This document shows positions 1 to 5,274 of a stretch of 5,330 bases of DNA, in pieces; position 1 is the stretch's first letter; the number at the start of each line of letters is the position of its first letter. Source of the DNA: an uncultured Atopobiaceae bacterium (GTDB lineage: Bacteria; Actinomycetota; Coriobacteriia; Coriobacteriales; Atopobiaceae). The DNA lies in contig CANQSI010000060.1 in NCBI GenBank assembly GCA_947626465.1, forward strand, positions 1 to 5,330, in the 5' to 3' direction. The notes under the pieces are model-generated. The model saw nothing but the letters and a program-made list of their open reading frames with translations, was not told the DNA's origin and searched no databases. The translations under genes were made by a program, and so were the position numbers.

Positions 1-200
1 TAGACGCCGTCCACGAGGCCGACTCCGAAGATGCCGGCGTAGCTCGCGTAGAAGAGGAAGAGCTGCCAGTAGCCGTACGTGGTCTCCGTGAAGAGCTTCG
101 GGAGCAAGAGGGCGTTGATGAACCCCACGAGCATGGCACTCACCTGCGCCACGAACGCGAAGCCGAAGTCGCCTGCGAGGCGTTTGATGTCGAGCGCCAT
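1..200 (-). CDS. Polysaccharide flippase (Wzx/PST type), N-terminal part
   Basis: The visible 66 residues are the start of an integral membrane protein; the rest lies beyond the left edge. It begins MALDIKRLAGDFGFAF, followed by a hydrophobic stretch at about residues 12-33 (first transmembrane helix), a short polar loop with PKLFTETTYGYW (34-45), and a second hydrophobic stretch from about 46 to 63. This pattern, with a Tyr-Gly-Tyr-Trp turn leading into helix two and a GLVDG motif, is typical of O-antigen/capsule flippases of the polysaccharide transporter family, which move undecaprenyl-linked repeat units across the cytoplasmic membrane. The start is well supported: an AGGAGG sits at 206-211, 5 nt before the ATG. 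It is divergent from the GT4 gene. A polysaccharide-linked exporter fits all neighbours. The family call is fairly sure from pattern recognition; the substrate is unknown. Confidence 0.85.
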   Translation of the reverse strand, partial: MALDIKRLAGDFGFAFVAQVSAMLVGFINALLLPKLFTETTYGYWQLFLFYASYAGIFGVGLVDGV

Positions 201-205
201 GCGCC

Positions 206-211
206 CCTCCT
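206..211 (-). promoter_or_regulatory. Ribosome binding site of the flippase gene
   Basis: A perfect AGGAGG on the minus strand lies 5 nt upstream of the ATG at 200. It is the strongest Shine-Dalgarno sequence in the window and fixes the flippase start. Confidence 0.8.
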
Positions 212-239
212 CTCGCGGCTCCCGTGGCGTGCACTGCCT

Positions 240-269
240 TTGAGCAGGTATTCTACGGCACGCTACGCT
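240..269 (+). promoter_or_regulatory. Candidate promoter toward the GT4 gene
   Basis: TTGAGC at 240-245 matches the -35 consensus at four of six positions. It is followed after 18 bp by TACGCT at 264-269, which keeps the T, A and final T of a -10 box. Transcription would start about 275 and give a leader of roughly 120 nt before the ATG at 395. This is only a consensus-like match in GC-rich DNA. Confidence 0.3.
250..255 (-). promoter_or_regulatory. Candidate -10 box toward the flippase gene
   Basis: TAGAAT on the minus strand matches the sigma-70-type -10 consensus at five of six positions and lies about 50 nt upstream of the flippase ATG, a sensible 5' leader length. No good -35 element is visible 16-18 bp further upstream, so it is either weak, activator-dependent or chance. 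It overlaps the spacer of the opposite-strand candidate promoter. Confidence 0.3.
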
Positions 270-293
270 ACGAAGCCGCTGCGCGGGGGCGGG

Positions 294-308
294 GGAGCGC
301 GGCGCTCC
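294..308. repeat. Short GC-rich inverted repeat in the GT4 leader
   Basis: GGAGCGC (294-300) and GCGCTCC (302-308) are perfect inverted repeats around a single G. In RNA this gives a six-pair stem with a three-base loop. There is no following T run, so it is not a classic terminator. It would lie in the GT4 mRNA leader if transcription begins near 275; it could equally be an operator-like palindrome or chance in very GC-rich DNA. Confidence 0.35.
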
Positions 309-382
309 TGCGCTTCGTCCCAAGCCCCCGGAAGCCCGTATGCTCTAAGGGCGGCCGCGGCATGTCCGGCTCGACGGGAGGG

Positions 383-390
383 AAAGGGGA
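383..390 (+). promoter_or_regulatory. Ribosome binding site that sets the GT4 start
   Basis: The purine run AAAGGGGA lies 4 nt before the ATG at 395. It supports that start over the upstream GTG at 224, which has no comparable purine-rich site. Confidence 0.65.
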
Positions 391-394
391 ACCG

Positions 395-1591
395 ATGGCA
401 TCTGAGACGCTTCGCGTACTCCACGTGATTGGCACGATGGATCGAGCGGGAGCAGAGACGTTCCTCATGAATCTCTACCGGCTCCTCGGCCCGAAGGGCA
501 TCCAATTCGACTTCCTCATCCACGGCGACGCGCCCTGCGACTACGAGCCCGAGATCCGCGCGCTCGGCGGCGAGGTCTATCGCCTTCCCGCGCGCTTCAA
601 CGGGCTCAACGGGGTCGCGTATCGCAGGTGGTGCCGCGAGTTCTTCGCCGCGCACCCCGAGCACCCGATCGTCCACGGCCACATCGGGAGCTCGGCCGCC
701 ATCTACCTCGACGAGGCCAATCGCGCGGGGCGCATCACCATCGCCCACGCCCACTGCGAGAACCTCCCCCTCTCGCCTACGCAGCTCGGCACGCGCTTCT
801 TCTCCTTCGGCACGCGTTTCGTCGCCGACTGGTTCCTCGCGTGCTCGCGCGCCGCGGGGCTCGATCGCTTCGGGAGGCGCGTGGTGGAGGGCCCGCGGTT
901 CCATGTGATCGCGAATGGCATCAACACCGAGGCCTTCCGCTGCACGCCCGAGGACCATCGCGAGGCGAAGCGGCGCTTCCTCGCCATGGGAGGCTGGAAC
1001 GCGAAGGGCGCGTCTCCCGTGCTTCATCTCGAGGAGGGCGAGGTGCCACTCATCCTCGGCACCGTGGGGCGCCTCACGAAGATCAAGAACCAGCGCGTCC
1101 TCCTCGGCATGGTGAAGCGGCTCAACGACCTCGGCGTCCCGACGCTCGCGATCATCGTGGGGCGAGGCGAGCTCGAGGACACGCTCATGCGCGAGGCGCG
1201 CGACCTCGGCATCGAGGGAAGGTGCCTCTTTTTCGGCGTCACCGACGACGTGAAGGCGATCCTAGACGTGTTCGACGTGTTCGTGCTCCCCTCGCTGAAA
1301 GAGGGCCTGCCCGTGGCGGCGGTGGAGGCGCAGGCAGCCGGCTTGCCCGCGCTCATCTCGGCAGACATCCCCGAGGAGGCGGTGCTTCTCGGCACGACTT
1401 TCAGGATCGACCTCGCCGCCGGCGTGGACGTGTGGGCAGACGCCGCGCTCGAGGACTTCCTCATCGAAGGCGAGCGCATCCCCTGCGCGAGCGAGATCGT
1501 GCGCAAGGAGGGCTACGACATCCACGACGGCGCCGAGTGGCTCGCGCGCTTCTACGAATCCCTCATCGCGAACGGAAAGCCTCGCAGCTAG
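395..1591 (+). CDS. GT4-family glycosyltransferase (EpsF/CapM-like)
   Basis: A 398-residue GT-B fold, retaining glycosyltransferase that would add a sugar from a nucleotide donor to a lipid-linked glycan at the cytoplasmic face of the membrane. The N-terminal half opens with RVLHVIGTMDRAGAETFLMN (7-26), the glycine-rich acceptor-side start typical of EpsF-like enzymes, and has a VHGHIGSSAAIY segment (93-104). Residues 172-176 (IANGI) mark the domain junction. The donor domain shows GTVGRLTKIKNQ (222-233, with R226 and K231 as likely phosphate contacts), and the E-x7-E signature EGLPVAAVE (E303 and E311), followed by AAGLP. Length is normal for the family. The ATG at 395 is chosen because AAGGGGA precedes it by about 5 nt and homologous N-termini begin here; a longer frame opening at 224 adds unrelated residues. 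It has no membrane segment. It is the only plus-strand gene, divergent from the flippase and convergent with the LicD gene. Donor and acceptor sugars cannot be told. Confidence 0.92.
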   Translation: MASETLRVLHVIGTMDRAGAETFLMNLYRLLGPKGIQFDFLIHGDAPCDYEPEIRALGGEVYRLPARFNGLNGVAYRRWCREFFAAHPEHPIVHGHIGSSAAIYLDEANRAGRITIAHAHCENLPLSPTQLGTRFFSFGTRFVADWFLACSRAAGLDRFGRRVVEGPRFHVIANGINTEAFRCTPEDHREAKRRFLAMGGWNAKGASPVLHLEEGEVPLILGTVGRLTKIKNQRVLLGMVKRLNDLGVPTLAIIVGRGELEDTLMREARDLGIEGRCLFFGVTDDVKAILDVFDVFVLPSLKEGLPVAAVEAQAAGLPALISADIPEEAVLLGTTFRIDLAAGVDVWADAALEDFLIEGERIPCASEIVRKEGYDIHDGAEWLARFYESLIANGKPRS

Positions 1592-2454
1592 AGGGTCTCT
1601 TCCGCGCACTCGCCGAAGGTATCGCCATCGCCGAAGTCGATGAGCACGGGGAGGTGGCTCTTGCGCTCCTCCTCGGGCGGGAGCGCGTGCCAATCGCCGT
1701 ACTTCACCGTGAGGTAGGCGTCCGGGTCGGCGGGAACGGGCCACATGCGTCCGCAGAACGCGTGATGGGATACCGGTACGAGCGTGTTCTTCGGGTGGCG
1801 CAGCTCATAGGGAAGCGGCACGTAGATGTCGCACACCTCGTCTCCAGGCGAAGGGATCGAGCGCTCGAAGCCCGCGAGGGCCCGCTCGTGCCCCACGAAG
1901 GCATGGACCACGGGGTTCGCGAGGCTGCAGACCACGCGCTCGGTGGCGCCGAGGGCGCCTGCGTGGGGCACGTTGACGTCGCCCGAACCGCTGAGGTAGA
2001 GGAGGTAGGTCCAGAGGCGCGCGCCCATGAGCTGGCGGCGCTGGGCCGATGGGTCGGCGAAGAGGGCGTCGTAGGGAAAGACGTCCACGAAGATCCCCTG
2101 CTCGAAGCCCTCGTCGATGGCGCGCTGGTCGAGGAACTTCGTCCCGTCCTTGAAGACCTTCGCCATGATCCCGTCGAAGCCCTTCGTGTCGCGCGCGGTG
2201 TGCACGGAAAAGCCCGGCACGAAGCCCTCGGTGGCGGCGAGCTCCACGAAGCGCTCCCACTCGCCCCGAAGCATCCCCACGTCCGCGTCGTCATCCCAGG
2301 GGATGAAGCCGTCGTGGCGAAGCGCGCCGAGCGTCGTGCCCGAGTCGAGGAACCACTCGATCTCGTGCTCGGCGCAAAACGCGGCGATGGCGTCGAGGAT
2401 CTCGAGGACGCTCGCGTGGAGCTTCTCGAGCGCTTGGTCGTGGGTGAGCTGCAT
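1588..2454 (-). CDS. LicD family protein (phosphocholine/phosphopolyol transferase)
   Basis: A 288-residue soluble protein of the LicD/nucleotidyltransferase-fold family, whose bacterial members attach phosphocholine to surface glycans and whose human relatives FKTN and FKRP transfer ribitol phosphate from CDP-ribitol. The diagnostic block runs from about residue 35 to 60: FLDSGTTLGALRHDGFIPW, then the acidic metal-binding triad D54-D55-D56 and D58. Residues 121-130 give FVDVFPYDAL, and near the C-terminus YLTVKYGDWHALPPEEERKSH (248-267) matches the family's tail motif. Length is usual and all expected acidic residues are present, so it should be active. The ATG at 2454 has GAGG 5 nt upstream and AAGGGAG 12 nt upstream. 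It is the last gene of the minus-strand run, 30 bp after the GT2 gene, and its stop overlaps the GT4 stop. With a CDP-polyol enzyme in the same operon, phosphopolyol is a likelier cargo than choline, but that is inference. Confidence 0.92.
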   Translation of the reverse strand: MQLTHDQALEKLHASVLEILDAIAAFCAEHEIEWFLDSGTTLGALRHDGFIPWDDDADVGMLRGEWERFVELAATEGFVPGFSVHTARDTKGFDGIMAKVFKDGTKFLDQRAIDEGFEQGIFVDVFPYDALFADPSAQRRQLMGARLWTYLLYLSGSGDVNVPHAGALGATERVVCSLANPVVHAFVGHERALAGFERSIPSPGDEVCDIYVPLPYELRHPKNTLVPVSHHAFCGRMWPVPADPDAYLTVKYGDWHALPPEEERKSHLPVLIDFGDGDTFGECAEETL

Positions 2455-2459
2455 GGGTG

Positions 2460-2483
2460 CCTCGCGCTCCCTTCGATGCGAGG
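2460..2483 (-). promoter_or_regulatory. Hairpin overlapping the LicD ribosome binding region
   Basis: In the 30 bp between the GT2 stop and the LicD start, the minus strand has CCTCGC (2478-2483) and GCGAGG (2460-2465), a perfect 6 bp inverted repeat with a 12 nt loop. The 3' arm contains the GAGG proximal to the LicD ATG, and the loop contains AAGGGAG (2467-2473), a second Shine-Dalgarno candidate. Folding would hide one site while leaving the other exposed. Without a T run it is not an intrinsic terminator. Confidence 0.4.
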
Positions 2484-2484
2484 G

Positions 2485-3441
2485 TTAGAGGTAGTTTCCG
2501 AGGATGCGAGCCTTGAGGAGCGCATCCTCAAGCGGGGTGGGCAGGCGAAGCGCGGGGTTGAAGGCGGCCTCGACGCGGGCCTTGGCTGAGCGCGGGAGGC
2601 TCGCCACGAGGCGCACGAGCTCGCGGTTCTCCCTGCCCATGAGCTCGCCGTAGCTCTCCGAAAGCAGGGCCGCCGCATCGGTGAAGGTGTGCTCACGCGC
2701 GTGGAAGAGCTGTCCGAGCGCGGCGCCCATGCGCTTCGCACTGAAGCGCCCGAAGTCGCGCTCGATGCGGTCGAAGGTCACGTTCTCGTGGGTGATCCTG
2801 TGGATGATGGAGGAGTGGCCGAGGTCGGGCACCGTCTTCGCGCAGGAGAGCGCCACGAGGTGCACCCAGGCGTCGTGGTGGCGGGGAAAGCACGTCTGCG
2901 GGCGGGCCTGGAGGAGGCGCAGGAGCTCCGCGTCGAAGACCATCGTGCACCCGGCCGCCCAGTTCGAGACGAGGCACGTGCCAAGGTTGCGCGCGCAGCT
3001 CGCGTACATCGGCGAATCCGACGAGAGCACCCTGCCGCTCTCCGCGTCCACGTGCGTGACGTCGGAGTAGTAGAGCGTCCGCGGCCCTGCGCAGGCGAGG
3101 AGCTCCACGGCGCGGGCGAGCTTGTCGGTGAGCCAGAAATCGTCGTCGTCGGCGAAGGCGAAGTAGTCGTAGGAGGCGGCGTCCGCGTCGGCGACCATCT
3201 GCATGAAGTTCCGCGTGCACCCGAGGTTCTCGGGGTTTCGCCTGAAGGCCACCTGCGCAAGCGCGCGGGCGTAGGCCTCGCCACGCTCGACGGTGCCATC
3301 GGTGGAGCCGTCGTCGGAGATGAGGAGATGCACGTCCACGTCATCCTGCACGAGTATGGACTCCACTTGGTCTTCCAGGTGCTCGCCCGCGTTGTAGGCG
3401 GCCATGAGCACGAGGATCCGAGGACGCGCGCGCTCACTCAT
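2485..3441 (-). CDS. GT2-family glycosyltransferase (rhamnosyltransferase-like)
   Basis: A 318-residue GT-A fold, inverting glycosyltransferase expected to work in the cytoplasm on a lipid-linked glycan. ILVLMAAYNAGEHLEDQVES (9-28) is the standard GT2 opening; SDDGSTDGT (42-50) holds the nucleotide-binding aspartates; FADDDDFWLTDKL (96-108) carries the metal-binding DXD motif in a form close to the SDQDDxWLPDKL of RgpB/RfbF-type rhamnosyltransferases. GCTMVFD (164-170) and HHDAW (188-192) match the later acceptor/catalytic region of the same subfamily. The last ~90 residues are a charged, partly helical tail without membrane segments. The start at 3441 is chosen because the GT2 motif begins right after it; the open frame reaching to 3741 is antisense-like noise inside the epimerase gene. 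The ATG overlaps the epimerase stop by 8 bp (ATGAGTGA) and no clear Shine-Dalgarno precedes it, so translation probably depends on coupling. Rhamnose as donor is suggested by subfamily only. Confidence 0.92.
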   Translation of the reverse strand: MSERARPRILVLMAAYNAGEHLEDQVESILVQDDVDVHLLISDDGSTDGTVERGEAYARALAQVAFRRNPENLGCTRNFMQMVADADAASYDYFAFADDDDFWLTDKLARAVELLACAGPRTLYYSDVTHVDAESGRVLSSDSPMYASCARNLGTCLVSNWAAGCTMVFDAELLRLLQARPQTCFPRHHDAWVHLVALSCAKTVPDLGHSSIIHRITHENVTFDRIERDFGRFSAKRMGAALGQLFHAREHTFTDAAALLSESYGELMGRENRELVRLVASLPRSAKARVEAAFNPALRLPTPLEDALLKARILGNYL

Positions 3442-4474
3442 CGCCGAGCGTCCAGCCGTGGGCCATGGCGCCGAACATCTCTGGCAAGCCCTCGGTGGGC
3501 CGCCAGCCGAGGGCCTGGAGGCGGGTGGTGTCGAGGTCGAGCTCCGAGGGCGCTCGGAAGCGCGCCGCGGCGTCCGCGTCGAGGGAGAAGACGACCTCCG
3601 CGCCTGAGCCCTCGGGCGAAAGCGCGTCGAGCGCCGCGCGCGCGAGGTCGCGTATCGCGACGTAGGTGGCCTCGTTCGCCGCGTTGTAGGCGAGGCCCGC
3701 CTCGCCCCTCGCGAGCGCCACGAGGATGGCGCGCACGGCATCGTCCACGGAGAGGTAGGGGTTCTTCTTCGTGCCAGTGGTGAGGAGCGTCACGTCCTCG
3801 CCCGCGATCGCGTGGCGGCCGAAGTCCGCGAAGACGCGCCCATCATCTCTCGCCACGCCCTCGCCGAAGGTCTGCGCGAGGCGAAGCGTGCAGCCCCTCA
3901 CGCCGTATTCGGAGGCGTAGGCGGCGACGAGGCACTCCGCGAGGCGCTTTGACTCGGGATAGCTGCTGCGCACCACCATGGGGTCGAGCGGGCCGAACGT
4001 CGTCTCGTCGAGGCGACAGAAGGCCTCGCCGTACACCTCCATGGTGGAGAGGAAGACCATCTTCTTCGGCTTCGCTACGCGGCACATCTCGAGGACGGCC
4101 CTCGTGCCGCAGACCACGGCGTCGATCACCTCGACGGGCTCCCGGGCAAAGCCCGCGCTCGAGGTGGGCGCGGCCCCATGCACCACGTAGTCCACGGGCT
4201 CCGCGGCAAGGAGGGGCTGCCCCGCCTCCCATGGCATGAAGGAGAGGCGGGGGTCGCTTCCGAAGCGCGCCTGTGCCCGCTCGACGTTTCGCACGGGCAG
4301 CACGACCCTCGAGATGGCGGGGCGCTCGAGGAGCGTGCGCACGAGCTGGGCGCCGATGAGGCCCGTAGCGCCGGTGACGAGGACGCTCGACCCATCGAGC
4401 GCCTCCCAGCCAAGCGCGGGATCATCGGCAATTGAACGTGCGCGTTCGCGCAGGTAGGCGGCTAGTTCTCCCAT
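3434..4474 (-). CDS. NAD-dependent epimerase/dehydratase (extended SDR)
   Basis: A 346-residue extended short-chain dehydrogenase/reductase acting on a nucleotide-activated sugar or polyol. The Rossmann glycine motif TGATGLIG is at 34-41, preceded by a helical lead of about 28 residues; VVHGAAPTSS (97-106) is the usual fourth-strand segment; STMEVYG (143-149) provides the catalytic Ser/Thr; and YPESK (Y172, K176) is the YxxxK active site. RLAQTFG (198-204) and NPYLSVDDAVRAI (238-250) match substrate-side motifs of the sugar epimerase/dehydratase group. The start is the ATG at 4474 with AAGGAG at 4486-4491, 11 nt upstream; it overlaps the end of the cytidylyltransferase gene by 13 bp, implying paired expression. 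Longer readings upstream run through that gene in another frame. Placed beside a TarI-like enzyme, it could reduce a ketose phosphate or epimerise a CDP-polyol; the pairing resembles the two-gene arabinitol modules described in some pneumococcal capsule loci. A plain UDP- or dTDP-sugar epimerase is also possible. Confidence 0.9.
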   Translation of the reverse strand: MGELAAYLRERARSIADDPALGWEALDGSSVLVTGATGLIGAQLVRTLLERPAISRVVLPVRNVERAQARFGSDPRLSFMPWEAGQPLLAAEPVDYVVHGAAPTSSAGFAREPVEVIDAVVCGTRAVLEMCRVAKPKKMVFLSTMEVYGEAFCRLDETTFGPLDPMVVRSSYPESKRLAECLVAAYASEYGVRGCTLRLAQTFGEGVARDDGRVFADFGRHAIAGEDVTLLTTGTKKNPYLSVDDAVRAILVALARGEAGLAYNAANEATYVAIRDLARAALDALSPEGSGAEVVFSLDADAAARFRAPSELDLDTTRLQALGWRPTEGLPEMFGAMAHGWTLGDE

Positions 4475-5211
4475 AGTTGCGCCATCTCCTTGTAGTCCAC
4501 GTATCCCTTGAAGGCGAAGAAGTCGCGACGCGTGGTGATCTTGATGTTGTCGGGCGGTCCCTCCACGGTGGAGATGACGTGGCCGTAGTGGCTCATGAGC
4601 GAGACGCAGTCGATGAAGTCGGTGAGGCCCTCCTCGCGCGCGCGGCGATGTTCGGCGAGGAGCTCTGAGAAGCGAAAGCCCTGTGGAGCGCGGGCGAGCT
4701 GGCAGCGGGAGCGATCGAGCACCTCGTCCACCTGCCCGTTGCTCGTGACGATCACCGTCTCGCTCGCGGGCGCCACGGTGGCGGTGGGGCCGTTCTCCTC
4801 GACGGAGCGGATGCAGCGCGTGATCGTGGAGGCGTCGATGAGGGGGCGCACCCCGTCGTGCACGAGCACCACGGGATCGGCCGCCGGAGCCGCACCCTCG
4901 ATCCATTTCGCCGCCGCCTCGAGGCCCTCCGCGATGGAGAGCTGGCACGTCGCGCCACCGGGGACGATGCGCTTCACCTTGCCCAAGCCGAAGCGATCGA
5001 CGAAGCCCTCGAGCGCGCCGATCCAAGGCTCGAGGCACGCGATGAAGATCGCGCCGATCTCGGGGTGGTCTTGGAAGTGCCGGAGGGTGTGCACGATGAT
5101 CGGGCGCCCGCCGAGCTCGAGGAACTGCTTGGGCATGGTGGCCCCGTTCATCCTCGAGCCGGTGCCGCCGGCGAAGATGACCGCAATGGCCCTCGGCGCG
5201 CTACTTTCCAT
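4462..5211 (-). CDS. IspD/TarI family cytidylyltransferase
   Basis: A 249-residue GT-A-like nucleotidyltransferase that joins CTP to a polyol phosphate, releasing pyrophosphate. IFAGGTGSRM (12-21) and PKQFLELGGRPIIVHTL (27-43) form the CTP-binding N-terminus with R20 and K28; VHDGVRPLI (117-125) is the central metal/nucleotide motif; RAPQGF (174-179) and NIKITT (222-227, K224) complete the family signature. Length matches single-domain IspD and TarI. Two details favour the TarI/Bcs1 side over housekeeping IspD: AGGTG instead of AAGxG, and DGVRP instead of DAARP. The gene also sits in a polysaccharide operon with no isoprenoid genes in view. Cys88 occupies a place in the GGAT-x-Q segment where Arg or Gly is more usual. 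The start at 5211 has GAGG 6 nt upstream. The stop lies inside the next gene (13 bp overlap). Likely product is CDP-ribitol or a related CDP-polyol; CDP-methylerythritol synthesis cannot be excluded from sequence alone. Confidence 0.9.
   Translation of the reverse strand: MESSAPRAIAVIFAGGTGSRMNGATMPKQFLELGGRPIIVHTLRHFQDHPEIGAIFIACLEPWIGALEGFVDRFGLGKVKRIVPGGATCQLSIAEGLEAAAKWIEGAAPAADPVVLVHDGVRPLIDASTITRCIRSVEENGPTATVAPASETVIVTSNGQVDEVLDRSRCQLARAPQGFRFSELLAEHRRAREEGLTDFIDCVSLMSHYGHVISTVEGPPDNIKITTRRDFFAFKGYVDYKEMAQLWEN
4486..4491 (-). promoter_or_regulatory. Ribosome binding site of the epimerase gene
   Basis: AAGGAG lies inside the 3' end of the cytidylyltransferase gene, 11 nt before the epimerase ATG at 4474. 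An ATG directly after it is in the cytidylyltransferase frame and reaches that gene's stop within eight codons, so the ATG at 4474 is the usable start. Confidence 0.65.
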
Positions 5212-5274
5212 GGAGCACCTCGCAGGACGTGGATTGCCGCTCGGCTCAGATTGTGACGGAATCGGCCGCCGCGC
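5212..5274. other. 63 bp gap upstream of the cytidylyltransferase gene
   Basis: This gap lies between the stop of the upstream partial gene and the cytidylyltransferase ATG. It contains the GAGG ribosome binding site at 5218-5221 (minus) and is less GC-rich in its middle than the flanking genes. I see no convincing terminator hairpin with a T run and no good -35/-10 pair, so read-through from the upstream gene is possible. Confidence 0.5.

Larger units (their letters stand above)
201..394. promoter_or_regulatory. Divergent intergenic region between flippase and GT4 genes
   Basis: This 194 bp stretch separates two genes that point away from each other, so it should hold the start signals for both. 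It contains candidate promoters for each strand at about 240-269, a GC-rich inverted repeat at 294-308, and a purine-rich Shine-Dalgarno near its right end. An open frame from a GTG at 224 runs through it into the GT4 gene, but its translation is unlike any glycosyltransferase N-terminus and it is treated as non-coding. No RNA gene or recognisable riboswitch is visible. Confidence 0.6.

Noticed and set aside
339..344. TATGCT as a second -10 box for the GT4 gene
   Set aside because: The nearest -35-like sequence is a poor match at a spacing of 19-20 bp; the pair at 240-269 is slightly better.
224..394. N-terminal extension of the GT4 gene by 57 codons from a GTG
   Set aside because: The added residues are Arg/Gly/Ser-rich with no family similarity, the GTG has no ribosome binding site, and a good one precedes the ATG at 395 where the glycosyltransferase fold begins.
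1588..1601. Possible terminator AGAG-GGT-CTCT at the convergent junction
   Set aside because: The stem is only four pairs and is followed by just two T residues, too weak for an intrinsic terminator.
628..2589. A 653-codon plus-strand open frame
   Set aside because: It runs through the GT4 gene in another frame and then antisense to the LicD gene. Its translation is Arg/Ala/Pro/Gly-rich low-complexity, as expected for a shadow frame in GC-rich DNA.
2689..3783. A 364-codon plus-strand open frame antisense to the GT2 and epimerase genes
   Set aside because: No recognisable motifs, and the opposite strand carries two genes with complete catalytic signatures.
3434..5038. A fused cytidylyltransferase-SDR reading in the epimerase frame
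   Set aside because: Upstream of 4474 this frame is out of register with the cytidylyltransferase and gives Arg-rich sequence. The two enzymes are separate overlapping genes, not a Bcs1-like fusion.
5250..5255. CACAAT on the minus strand as a -10 box for the cytidylyltransferase gene
   Set aside because: No -35-like element lies at a suitable spacing and the hexamer lacks the first T; evidence is too thin.
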